A stretch of 57,985 nucleotides of DNA from UBA7067 sp051880615 (GTDB lineage: Bacteria; Bacillota; Clostridia; Oscillospirales; Acutalibacteraceae), in the NCBI GenBank assembly GCA_051880615.1, contig JBJEOH010000024.1, forward strand, positions 1-57,985, in the 5' to 3' direction. Both the position numbers and the translations under genes were made by a program. How positions within the stretch are numbered: position 1 is the stretch's first letter; each line of letters opens with the position of its first letter. Positions 1 through 8,308 of the stretch are shown here, piece after piece. The notes beneath the pieces were generated by a model. That model did no database searches and was not told the origin of the DNA. It saw nothing but the letters and a program-made list of their open reading frames with translations.

Positions 1-139
1 ATACAGGCGAAGTTATTTTTTCTTAATTGTGTAACTAATCATTGACAAACCTACAATGAACGCTTTAATAAGAAATAAGCCTTTCGCTGTTCCGGATTAT
101 GAACCTCGTAAATTTTACAATGTCAAAATTCTATATTTC

Positions 140-168
140 TTGATTTTTTTCCCATTACATAGTATCAT
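140..168 (+). promoter_or_regulatory. Putative sigma-A promoter of trkAH
   Basis: TTGATT (140-145), a 17-nt spacer and TATCAT (163-168) lie about 60 nt upstream of the trkA start. A second weaker candidate, TTGACA at 42-47 with TTAATA at 65-70, also has a 17-nt spacer. The rest of 1-226 is AT-rich with no gene I can see. Confidence 0.45.
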
Positions 169-226
169 AAGGATATCTTTATAATTTGCTCAGACTCAAA
201 ATTTTATTTCAATTAGAGGGATAAAT

Positions 227-1585
227 GTGAAAATAATTATAGTCGGGTGCGGTAAAATCGGTTCAACTATTGCACGCGAATTAAACGACGAAGGTCATCA
301 GATTGTTGTAATTGACAAGAATCCGCATGCAGTCGAAAATCTCACAAACTCAATCGACCTAATGGGAATTGAGGGCAACGGCGCTTCCTTTGAAATTTTG
401 CAGGAGGCTAAGATTGAAAGCGCGGATTTGATAATAGCAGTAACAGGCGCAGACGAATTGAATATTTACTGCTGTCTGCTCGCAAGGAGCGCAGGAGTTA
501 AGCACACCATAGCTCGCGTCAGAAATCCTGAATATACTAAGGATTTACCGAGAATCAAGGATACTCTGGGGCTTTCTCTGTCGATAAATCCTGAACTTAT
601 ATGTGCAAGAGAAATGGACAGACTTTTAAAGTTCCCGGGCGCTATTGAGATTGACACCTTCGCAAAAGGGGTTGTGGAGCTAATAAAAATCAGTGTTCCC
701 GAAGATTCCTTTCTGTCAAACATCGAGGTTAAATCCACTGCCCACTTTTTCAAGGGCAAGGTAAGGATCTGCACAGTTGAACGCGACGGCGAAACCTTTA
801 TACCTAACGGCGATTTTCTGATTCAGCCGAACGATAAGATTTCACTGCTCGCGTCTTCATCTGATGCAAATAAAATTCTGAAGAAGCTCGGACTTTTATC
901 ATCACGCAGCCGCAGTGTTGTAATTCTCGGCGGCAGCAAAACGGCGTTTTATCTTGCCGACTTTTTAATTAAAGCCGGTGTTAATGTAAAGATTATTGAA
1001 AAGAACAAGGAACGCTGCGAGGTTCTTGCAGAGAGATTGAACGACGCGGTTATTATAAACGGCAACTGTATGGATATGAGCCTGATAGCTTCAGAGGGTG
1101 TTGAAAACGCAAACGGAATAGTCGCGCTGATGAATAACGATGAAGAGAATATTCTTATATCACTGTATTTAAGAAAAATTTCCAATGCAAAAATCATAAC
1201 AAAAATAAATAACGAATCCTTCGGCTCTATCGTTGACAATCTTAAGCTTGACTCTATAATAAATCCAAAGCACTTAGCAGGTGAACAAATTGCAAAATAT
1301 GTTCGTTCAATGCAGAATTCACTGGGCAGCAGCGTTGAAACTCTTTATAATATTTCAGAGAATAATGATGTTGAGGCGCTTGAGTTCAGAGTAAAAGAGG
1401 AGTCTAAGGTCACCGGCGTTCCACTAAAGGATTTACGCTTAAAGGACAACTTGCAGATTGCGTGTATCAACAGAAACGGAAAGATAATCAGGCCTTCAGG
1501 TATGGATACCATTGAGCTTCACGACACCGTTATTGTTGTTGCTAAACACACCGGTCTGTCGCAGCTTAAAGATATTCTCAAATAA
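227..1585 (+). CDS. trkA: Trk system potassium uptake regulatory protein TrkA
   Basis: Cytoplasmic nucleotide-binding regulatory subunit of a Trk/Ktr-type K+ channel. The 452-residue protein has the expected tandem layout: RCK-N, RCK-C, RCK-N, RCK-C. The first Rossmann domain has a classic GCGKIG loop (residues 7-12) and an acidic residue at the end of beta-2 (VVIDKN), typical of NAD/NADH binding. The second starts near residue 229 (VVILGGSKTA) and its glycine loop is degenerate, common in duplicated TrkA. The start is GTG behind AGAGGG. It lies 27 nt upstream of trkH on the same strand, so the two form an operon. RCK-C domains of Firmicutes Trk/Ktr proteins often bind c-di-AMP, which is of interest because a c-di-AMP phosphodiesterase gene lies at 20.9-22.9 kb. 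Confidence 0.96.
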   Translation: MKIIIVGCGKIGSTIARELNDEGHQIVVIDKNPHAVENLTNSIDLMGIEGNGASFEILQEAKIESADLIIAVTGADELNIYCCLLARSAGVKHTIARVRNPEYTKDLPRIKDTLGLSLSINPELICAREMDRLLKFPGAIEIDTFAKGVVELIKISVPEDSFLSNIEVKSTAHFFKGKVRICTVERDGETFIPNGDFLIQPNDKISLLASSSDANKILKKLGLLSSRSRSVVILGGSKTAFYLADFLIKAGVNVKIIEKNKERCEVLAERLNDAVIINGNCMDMSLIASEGVENANGIVALMNNDEENILISLYLRKISNAKIITKINNESFGSIVDNLKLDSIINPKHLAGEQIAKYVRSMQNSLGSSVETLYNISENNDVEALEFRVKEESKVTGVPLKDLRLKDNLQIACINRNGKIIRPSGMDTIELHDTVIVVAKHTGLSQLKDILK

Positions 1586-1612
1586 GCCGGAACGAGGATA
1601 GAAACAAAGTAT

Positions 1613-3061
1613 ATGAATAAGCGAATTGTTTTATATATTTTAGGTTGGATTTTGATAATAGAGGGCGCGGCAATGCAGCTTCCTGCCCTCGTCGGATTAA
1701 TATACCGCGAAAAAAACGGACTGTACTTTTTATGCATCGGTCTTGCACTTGCATTAATCGGCTTTTTAATCATACTGAAAAAGCCGAAAAAAATGAATAT
1801 GTATCAAAAAGAAGGCTTTGCGTCAACAGCGCTTTCGTGGCTTGTTTTGTCACTTGCAGGTTCATTGCCGTTCTTTTTAAGCGGAGAGATTCCGCACTAT
1901 GAGGACGCCTTTTTTGAAACGGTATCCGGATTTACAACAACAGGTGCTTCGGCGCTTACGCAGGTTGAAAGCTTAAGCAACTGTATGAACTTCTGGCGCT
2001 GTCTGTCGATATGGCTTGGCGGAATGGGTGTACTTGTTTTCCTGCTCGCCATAATACCAAAGGTTGGCGGACAGCAGAATATGTACCTTATGAAAGCGGA
2101 AAGCCCGGGACCGATTTTCGGCAAGGTAACCCCGAAAATAAGGGATTATGCGGCAATACTCTATTCCGTATATTTCGGCCTTACCGTAATTGAATTTATT
2201 CTTCTGCTTTGCGGCGGAATGCCGATATTCGACGCAATCAATGTAAGCCTATCAACAGCTGGCACAGGCGGCTTCGGCATACGCAATGCAGGTATGGCGG
2301 CGTATGACAGCTATTATTTGCAGGGTGTAATGGCTGTATTTATGATGCTGTTCGGCCTTAATTTTTCGTTCTATCTGCTGATTCTCGCTCGCAAATTTAA
2401 ACCGGCTTTTCACATTACCGAGGTATGGGTTTATCTGGGTGTGATTGCAATTTCGACAGCCGCAATTACAATTAATATCAGCAGTGCGTATCCGTCCCTG
2501 TTTGATGCACTGCACCACAGCTTTTTCTATGTTTCTTCAATTACAACTACAACAGGCTTTTCCATCGGCGATGTTAATCAATGGCCCGAATTCAGCAGAA
2601 CCATTATTCTGATAATCACATTTGTCGGTGCTTGCGCAGGCAGCACAGGCGGTGGATTTAAGATTTCGAGAATACTTATTCTGCTTAAGGAGGTCAAAAA
2701 GGAGCTTGCGCTTATCGTTCATCCGCATACGGTTCACGCCGTTAAAATGGACGGCAAAAGACTTTCGCACGAAACGGTTCGCAGTGTTTCTGTTTTCTTT
2801 GTAATTTATGTTTTTCTGTTTTTTATAAGTTTCTTGATAATCTCACTTGATAACTTTGATTTTACAACAAACTTCACCGCAGTGGCGGCTACTATTAACA
2901 ACACCGGTCCGGGCTTCTCTCTTGTAGGCCCTACCGGCAACTACGCGGCTTTTTCTCCGCTTTCAAAGTATGTTCTTGCGTTCACAATGATAGCAGGAAG
3001 GCTTGAGCTTTTCCCGATTATTCTGCTTTTCTTCCCAGCCGCATGGAAGAAAAACGGCTAA
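1613..3061 (+). CDS. trkH: Trk/Ktr potassium uptake channel subunit TrkH
   Basis: Integral membrane K+-translocating subunit (482 aa) of the superfamily of K+ transporters. It is built from four membrane-pore-membrane repeats, and all four selectivity-filter loops are visible: SGFTTTGAS (about 105-113), STAGTGGFG (about 214-222), TTTTGFSIGD (about 311-320) and NNTGPGFSL (about 429-437). The C-terminal AGRLELFPI segment is typical of the family. It follows trkA directly, so the pair makes a complete gated K+ uptake system. A strong hairpin terminator follows the stop codon. Confidence 0.97.
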   Translation: MNKRIVLYILGWILIIEGAAMQLPALVGLIYREKNGLYFLCIGLALALIGFLIILKKPKKMNMYQKEGFASTALSWLVLSLAGSLPFFLSGEIPHYEDAFFETVSGFTTTGASALTQVESLSNCMNFWRCLSIWLGGMGVLVFLLAIIPKVGGQQNMYLMKAESPGPIFGKVTPKIRDYAAILYSVYFGLTVIEFILLLCGGMPIFDAINVSLSTAGTGGFGIRNAGMAAYDSYYLQGVMAVFMMLFGLNFSFYLLILARKFKPAFHITEVWVYLGVIAISTAAITINISSAYPSLFDALHHSFFYVSSITTTTGFSIGDVNQWPEFSRTIILIITFVGACAGSTGGGFKISRILILLKEVKKELALIVHPHTVHAVKMDGKRLSHETVRSVSVFFVIYVFLFFISFLIISLDNFDFTTNFTAVAATINNTGPGFSLVGPTGNYAAFSPLSKYVLAFTMIAGRLELFPIILLFFPAAWKKNG

Positions 3062-3066
3062 AATTA

Positions 3067-3112
3067 CACCCCACACAGTATCGCATTCGTTACTGTATGG
3101 GGTGATTTTTTA
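3067..3112. terminator. Bidirectional intrinsic terminator, trkH/spoIIR
   Basis: Arms CACCCCACACAGTA and TACTGTATGGGGTG flank a short loop. A T-run follows on the plus strand and a shorter one on the minus strand. It sits between convergent trkH and spoIIR and overlaps the spoIIR stop region. Confidence 0.85.
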
Positions 3113-3712
3113 AAACAGGGATTTAATATAATCGAACACCTCTAAAACCTTGAATTGAAGCTCATATTCCTGCTCGTTATTCAATATTTCCTCGTCCTCA
3201 TCGCTGAAAACCTCCTTTTCCTCAACAGCTCCGCTTAAGCAAATCGGCGGAAAAAGCACGCACCACCAGTTCTGCCCCTCACCCTTGCCTATTGTGATTC
3301 TCAAAGCGTCATAGAAGCCTGCCGGCATTGTGCAGTCGTCATATGTTCTGGTATTAAAATACATATTTGTGATTTCACAGTGTGCCTTGTAATCGCTGCC
3401 CAGCTCTGAAAGTGTATTGTTACAGAACTGCTGAATTTTTCCTATATTCCCCTGTGCACAGTATATAGCATCACTTTTTGACATAGGACACCCCAAAAGC
3501 TCCTCAGAGCTTTCAAGCAGCTTATCACGCAGCTTAAGCTTAAGCTGTTGGTCAGCCTCACTGTCGGAATTTGCGAGTATATGAAGGCGAAGCACCTTGT
3601 CGGAAATTTCACTGCATTGTGCCGAGAACTGAACGCAGCTTGACAAGATGCAAAAAATGAATACTGTTATTACTATCTTAGAAAAAAGATGTGATGAAAA
3701 AATTTTTCTCAT
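3110..3712 (-). CDS. spoIIR: Stage II sporulation protein R (SpoIIR)
   Basis: Secreted forespore signal protein that triggers SpoIIGA-dependent processing of pro-sigma-E in the mother cell. Length (200 aa) matches the family. It has an N-terminal hydrophobic signal/anchor (about residues 10-32), then the family signatures VLRLHILANSDSEADQQLK (about 40-58) and GKGEGQNWWCVLFPPICL (about 143-160). The ATG at 3712 comes right after a T-tract closing a hairpin from the ispE side, and its only SD-like sequence (AAAGGG) lies in that stem. In well-studied spore-formers the gene is sigma-F dependent; I did not identify a sigma-F promoter here. Together with yunB (47.0 kb) it indicates a spore-former. 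Confidence 0.95.
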   Translation of the reverse strand: MRKIFSSHLFSKIVITVFIFCILSSCVQFSAQCSEISDKVLRLHILANSDSEADQQLKLKLRDKLLESSEELLGCPMSKSDAIYCAQGNIGKIQQFCNNTLSELGSDYKAHCEITNMYFNTRTYDDCTMPAGFYDALRITIGKGEGQNWWCVLFPPICLSGAVEEKEVFSDEDEEILNNEQEYELQFKVLEVFDYIKSLF

Positions 3713-3758
3713 AAAAAATCTGCCCTTTCAAGAATAACTGTCTTGATTATGGGCAGAT
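3713..3758 (-). terminator. Terminator-like hairpin between ispE and spoIIR
   Basis: ATCTGCCC...GGGCAGAT with inner arms TCAAGA/TCTTGA. On the minus strand it is followed by TTTTTT, and the spoIIR ATG begins immediately after that T-run. It could end ispE transcripts and also cover the spoIIR ribosome binding site. Confidence 0.7.
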
Positions 3759-3768
3759 AATTATTTGT

Positions 3769-4644
3769 TTATTCAGTTATTATGCGGCAGCCTTCATTTG
3801 TCGGAACAGCCGTGTATACCATATCATAGCTTTCTTCAAGCTTTGATTTGCACATTTCAAACGGCAGTCTGTCGCTCATTTTGAATATTCCGTAGACCGT
3901 CGGTCCGCTGCCGCTCATCAGAGCACCCATCGCTCCGTAGGCAAGCATAGTATTCTTAATCTTCTCAACGGGCTTTAAATTCAGTACCTCCTCAAATTTA
4001 TTATACAGATTTGAGGTTATTGTATACAGGCTGGCTGTGTTAAGACCGTCAATGACATTCTTTGTGTTAAGGCGTTCCTCGTCAAAGCCGAACTCATCAC
4101 ACAGCTTATACGCTACGGGTGTTGATACATTGATGTCCGGCTTGCATATGAGGATATTGCATTGCGGCAAATCGACAAGCCGTTCAAGGTCAGTTCCTGT
4201 TCCGCTTGCCTTGCAGGTGCCGCCCATTATGCAAAACGGCACATCAGCGCCGACCTGCTTGCTCATTTCGCAAAGCTGCTGAGTTGAAAAAGGGCAGCCA
4301 CTGAGCTCATTCAAAGCGACAAAAACAGCCGCAGCGTCTGCACTTCCACCGGCAATTCCCGCCTGTGAGGGAATGTGCTTTTTTATGTCGATTTTAACAG
4401 CCTTGTTAATTCCGGATTCACGCAGAAAAATCCGCGCCGCTTTATATGCGGTGTTTCGCTCGTCTGTTGGAATCTCCTCCCTGTCAACAGTAAGAGCTAT
4501 GCCCGAGCCGTCAACAAGCTCGACATAAACATCATCGGACAACGAAACGGACTGCATAACCATATCAACGCTGTGATAACCGTTTTCAAGCTTTCCGGTT
4601 ATGTTGAGCGTTAAATTTAATTTTGCATTTCCTTGTACGAGCAT
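3769..4644 (-). CDS. ispE: 4-diphosphocytidyl-2-C-methyl-D-erythritol kinase
   Basis: GHMP-family kinase of the non-mevalonate (MEP) isoprenoid pathway. It phosphorylates CDP-methylerythritol at the 2-hydroxyl using ATP. Visible signatures: the N-terminal substrate loop AKLNLTLNITGKLENGYHSV (about 6-25), the glycine-rich ATP loop PSQAGIAGGSADAAA (about 92-106), and the C-terminal GALMSGSGPTVYGIF. 291 aa is a normal length. It starts 13 nt behind the aminotransferase stop, with AGGTGA as ribosome binding site, so it is probably the end of the lrp-aminotransferase-ispE transcript. Confidence 0.95.
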   Translation of the reverse strand: MLVQGNAKLNLTLNITGKLENGYHSVDMVMQSVSLSDDVYVELVDGSGIALTVDREEIPTDERNTAYKAARIFLRESGINKAVKIDIKKHIPSQAGIAGGSADAAAVFVALNELSGCPFSTQQLCEMSKQVGADVPFCIMGGTCKASGTGTDLERLVDLPQCNILICKPDINVSTPVAYKLCDEFGFDEERLNTKNVIDGLNTASLYTITSNLYNKFEEVLNLKPVEKIKNTMLAYGAMGALMSGSGPTVYGIFKMSDRLPFEMCKSKLEESYDMVYTAVPTNEGCRIITE

Positions 4645-4656
4645 ATCATCACCTGA

Positions 4657-5832
4657 TTATTTTTTTATTTCGTTTATAAATTCTTCTATCCTGTTAAGCG
4701 CTTCGCCGAGATGATTGAGCGAATATGAATATGACACTCTGATATAACCCTCACCGCACTCGCCAAAGGCATTTCCCGGAACAACGGCAACATGCTTGGA
4801 ATTGATAAGACCGAGGCAGAATTGCTCTGAGGTAAGACCTGTGCTTTTAATGCTTGGGAAGCAATAAAATGCTCCGTGCGGCTCAAAGCAGTCAAGACCC
4901 ATTTTCTGAAAGCTGCCGACAACAAGACGGCGGCGCATATCGTACTGCTTTTTCATATTTTCAATATCGCTGTCACCGTTTTTAAGAGCCTCAATAGCCG
5001 CATACTGTGCGGTAGTCGGTGCGCTCATTATAGCAAACTGATGAAGCTTTGTCATCTGGTCAAGCACAGGCGCAGGACCGAGCGCATAGCCAAGTCGCCA
5101 GCCTGTCATAGCATAAGTTTTTGAAAAGCCGCTTATTACAACAGTGCGTTCCTTCATACCGTCAATTTCAGCAAAAGAAACATGCCTTTCGTGTCCGTAT
5201 GTAAGCTCACCGTATATTTCATCAGACAACACAAACAGGTTGTATTTTTTGACAATTTCAGCGATTGCTTCCAGGTCAGGTCTGCGCATTACAGCGCCTG
5301 TCGGGTTATTCGGGAAAGGAAGAATCAGAAGCTTTGATTTCGGGGTGATGTGGCTTTCAAGCTCCTCGGCAGTCAAGCGGAAATTATTTTCAGCCTTTGT
5401 TTCGATAATAACAGGCTTTGCATCAGCCATCTGTGCAAGCGGCTCATAGCAAACAAAGCTCGGCTGAGGAATCAGCACCTCTTCTCCCTCTTCAACAACG
5501 CATCTTATACACGCATCAATCGCCTCACTGCCGCCGACTGTTACGAGCACCTCTGTGTCGGGATTATACTCAATATTAAAGCGTCTTTTGAAATATTTGC
5601 ATATTTCTGTTCGCAGATTAGCAAAGCCTCTGTTCGGGCTGTACCAGGTCTTGCCCTTTTCAAGGCTTCTTATGCCCTCCTCCCTTACATGCCAGGGAGT
5701 TTTAAAATCAGGCTCACCTATACTCAGTGAGATAACATGGTCCATTTCATTTGCGATGTCAAAAAATCTTCTTATGCCCGAAGGCTTGATTTTCTGAATC
5801 TTGGAATTAAGCATCTTCTCATAATCCACCAT
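4657..5832 (-). CDS. PLP-dependent aminotransferase, class I/II (aspartate/aromatic type)
   Basis: Cytoplasmic fold-type I aminotransferase of 391 aa. Visible features: FPNNPTGAV (substrate/PLP Asn-Pro segment), LSDEIYGELTYG (PLP-binding Asp and Tyr), the Schiff-base lysine in SGFSKTYAMTGWRLGY, and the C-terminal arginine in GYIRVSYSYS that binds the substrate carboxylate. The family includes PatA/AspC-like enzymes acting on aspartate, aromatic amino acids or N-acetyl-diaminopimelate; the exact substrate cannot be read from sequence. Its ATG overlaps the stop of the upstream Lrp-type regulator by one base, so the two are co-translated, and the regulator probably senses an amino acid handled by this enzyme. 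Confidence 0.9.
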   Translation of the reverse strand: MVDYEKMLNSKIQKIKPSGIRRFFDIANEMDHVISLSIGEPDFKTPWHVREEGIRSLEKGKTWYSPNRGFANLRTEICKYFKRRFNIEYNPDTEVLVTVGGSEAIDACIRCVVEEGEEVLIPQPSFVCYEPLAQMADAKPVIIETKAENNFRLTAEELESHITPKSKLLILPFPNNPTGAVMRRPDLEAIAEIVKKYNLFVLSDEIYGELTYGHERHVSFAEIDGMKERTVVISGFSKTYAMTGWRLGYALGPAPVLDQMTKLHQFAIMSAPTTAQYAAIEALKNGDSDIENMKKQYDMRRRLVVGSFQKMGLDCFEPHGAFYCFPSIKSTGLTSEQFCLGLINSKHVAVVPGNAFGECGEGYIRVSYSYSLNHLGEALNRIEEFINEIKK

Positions 5833-6314
5833 TACAGTACCAGACTCCTTTTATCCTCTTCGGAATCGTCCTCGTAGAAGTTAATGCCTGATTCCTTGTA
5901 TTTTTTAAGCAGGAAGTGAGTTGAGGTTGCTATAACAGACTCAATAGTTGACAGTCTGCGCGAAACAAACGACGCAACCTCCTGCATTGTCTTGCCGGTA
6001 ACATATGCGGCAAAGTCATACGAGCCAGCCATAAGATAAAGGCTTTCAACCTGATCAAAGCTCATAATCTTTGCGGCAATATCATCAAAGCCCTTATCCT
6101 TTTCGGGCGTAACCTTTATTTCAATCATCGCCTTAACATCGGCGTGCGGAACCTTATCCCAATCAATAATAGCCTGGTAGCCCTTGATTACACCGGTAGC
6201 CTCATATTCGGCTATCTGCTTTTCAAGATAGTCAACAGGCTCGTTGAGTATCATCGACAGGTCCTCGGTTGAGAACTTGGAGTTTGAACTTAAAAGCTTT
6301 AATAATTCGTCCAT
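5832..6314 (-). CDS. Lrp/AsnC-family transcriptional regulator
   Basis: 160-aa feast/famine regulator. The N-terminal winged helix-turn-helix covers about residues 1-55 (FSTEDLSMILNEP, then YLEKQIAEYEATGVIKGY). The C-terminal RAM ligand/oligomer domain contains VESLYLMAGSYDFAAYVTG. It starts at an ATG with AGGAGG about 8 nt upstream. It overlaps the aminotransferase start by one nucleotide (TAATG), a linkage usual for Lrp-type regulators that control a neighbouring amino-acid gene. Confidence 0.9.
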   Translation of the reverse strand: MDELLKLLSSNSKFSTEDLSMILNEPVDYLEKQIAEYEATGVIKGYQAIIDWDKVPHADVKAMIEIKVTPEKDKGFDDIAAKIMSFDQVESLYLMAGSYDFAAYVTGKTMQEVASFVSRRLSTIESVIATSTHFLLKKYKESGINFYEDDSEEDKRSLVL

Positions 6315-6381
6315 ATCATTTTCCTCCTAAAATCTTTTTATAATTATATAACGAATACAGAAAAAAGTCCATAAATTTTAT

Positions 6382-8292
6382 TTAATCAGACAGATTTTCA
6401 AGCTCATCAAGCCACAGCTTAACACTCGCATCGCTCGGCATTCTGAAATCTCCCCTTGGCGACAGCGTAACAGAACCGACCTTCGGACCGTCGGGCAGGC
6501 AGCTTCGCTTAAACTGCTGGGTAAAAAAGCGTCTTATAAACACCTTAAGCCAAGAGAGTATTGTTTTGCTGTCATATTCGCCCTTAAAGGCAATTTTTGC
6601 AATCCTATAAATCTTTGACGGAGTAAAAGCAAATCTGACAAAATAATAAAGGAAGAAATCGTGCAGCTCATACGGTCCGACAATCTCCTCTGTCTTTTGC
6701 GAAATATCGCCGTCCTTCGGCGGCAGAAGCTCAGGGCTTACCGGGGTATCAAGAATATCGTACAGCACCTCGCTCAATACTCCTGTATTATTATCCGCCT
6801 CATATTTTGTAATATAGCGCACAAGAGTTTTCGGGATTGAACTGTTGATTGCATACATAGACATATGGTCGCCGTTATAGGTCGCCCAGCCGAGAGCAAG
6901 CTCGGACAAATCGCCTGTGCCGATAACAAGAGCATTGTTCTTGTTAGCTATATCCATAAGCACCTGTGTTCTCTCGCGCGCCTGCGAATTTTCGAATGTG
7001 ACATCAAGCTTATTCAGGTCTTGCCCTATATCTTCAAAATGCTGCTTAACCGCATTAGAAATATCAATATCGTAAAATGTTGTGCCATATGCCTCGCTGA
7101 GCTTTTCAGCATTGCTCTTTGTGCGCTTAGTAGTGCCGAAGCACGGCATAGTAACTGTGATAATATTCTTACGCGGTAATGACAGCATATCAAAGGCGTG
7201 TACGCTTGCAATAAGCGCAAGTGTTGAGTCAAGACCGCCTGACAGACCTATCACTACATTCTTTATACCCGTATGCTTAAGCCTTGTCGCAAGTCCATTC
7301 GCCTGAAGCGCAAGAATCTCGTTACAGCGGCTGTTTACCCTGTCGTTATCCGACGGAACAAACGGATTTTTGTCGAAGCTTCTTTCAAGGCGTGTTTGTG
7401 AAATATCAAGGTCAAAATAAATCTCTTCTGCGTCGGCATTATCGGCAGACGGATAGGTGTTCATTCGTCTGCGCTCAGAGTCGAGCTTATACACATCAAT
7501 GTCTGCATATGTTATATTCTCACAGAAGCGCGGAGACTCTGCAAGCACTGTTCCGTTTTCGGCGATTATGTTGTGCGATGAGAAAACGAGGTCGGTGGTA
7601 GACTCGCCAAAGCCGCAGTCGGAGTAAATATAGGCTGAAATCAGCTTTGCCGACTGTATTTTGACAAGCGACTGCCTGTATTCACGCTTTCCGATGGTTT
7701 CGTCGCTTGCCGAAGGATTTATTATCACATTCGCGCCTGCAATGCTCAAATCCTCAGACGGCGGTGAAACGCTCCACAAATCCTCGCAGATTTCAACTCC
7801 TACCCTGAGCTGCGGCATAGATTCGCAGACAAAGATTGCTCTCGGAAGTATTGCCGTTTCAAAGCCTGCGAAATTAAGTATTATTTCATCGCCGCCTGCT
7901 GTAAAATGGCGTGCCTCGTAAAATTCGGAATAATTAGGGATATTCATTTTCGGAACAAGTCCGAGCAACTCACCCTTGCAGATAACAGCCGCACAGTTAT
8001 AAAGCGACGAACGGTAACGCACCGGCACACCGACAACAGAAAGTATATTCAGGCTCTCGGTTTCTTCTATTATTTTTTTGAGGCACTGCTCCGCTTTATC
8101 AAGCATAGCCTGCTGCAAAAACAAATCAGAGCAGGTGTAGCCGGTTATTGAAAGCTCAGGCAATGCGGCTATTACTGCGCCATTTTCAGCGGCGTTTTTA
8201 ATACAAGATATTATCTGTCCTGCGTTATACTCGCAGTCTGCAACACGCATCGCAGGCGTTATTGCGGCAACCTTTACAAATCCATCATTCAC
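6382..8292 (-). CDS. nadE: Glutamine-dependent NAD(+) synthetase
   Basis: Two-domain enzyme making NAD+ from nicotinate adenine dinucleotide with ATP and glutamine-derived ammonia. The N-terminal nitrilase-like glutaminase carries the Glu-Lys-Cys triad: E46 (LPELSITGY), K115 (VPKMNIPNY) and C169 (VEICEDLW). The C-terminal synthetase has the ATP-pyrophosphatase P-loop SGGLDST (351-357) and the ELALGWATYNGDHMSMYAI segment. 636 aa is normal for this two-domain bacterial type. The start is GTG preceded by GGAGATG. It lies 16 nt after the O-antigen-ligase-like gene, so it may share its transcript. Confidence 0.96.
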   Translation of the reverse strand: MNDGFVKVAAITPAMRVADCEYNAGQIISCIKNAAENGAVIAALPELSITGYTCSDLFLQQAMLDKAEQCLKKIIEETESLNILSVVGVPVRYRSSLYNCAAVICKGELLGLVPKMNIPNYSEFYEARHFTAGGDEIILNFAGFETAILPRAIFVCESMPQLRVGVEICEDLWSVSPPSEDLSIAGANVIINPSASDETIGKREYRQSLVKIQSAKLISAYIYSDCGFGESTTDLVFSSHNIIAENGTVLAESPRFCENITYADIDVYKLDSERRRMNTYPSADNADAEEIYFDLDISQTRLERSFDKNPFVPSDNDRVNSRCNEILALQANGLATRLKHTGIKNVVIGLSGGLDSTLALIASVHAFDMLSLPRKNIITVTMPCFGTTKRTKSNAEKLSEAYGTTFYDIDISNAVKQHFEDIGQDLNKLDVTFENSQARERTQVLMDIANKNNALVIGTGDLSELALGWATYNGDHMSMYAINSSIPKTLVRYITKYEADNNTGVLSEVLYDILDTPVSPELLPPKDGDISQKTEEIVGPYELHDFFLYYFVRFAFTPSKIYRIAKIAFKGEYDSKTILSWLKVFIRRFFTQQFKRSCLPDGPKVGSVTLSPRGDFRMPSDASVKLWLDELENLSD

Positions 8293-8308
8293 AGTGATTC
8301 ATCTCCAA

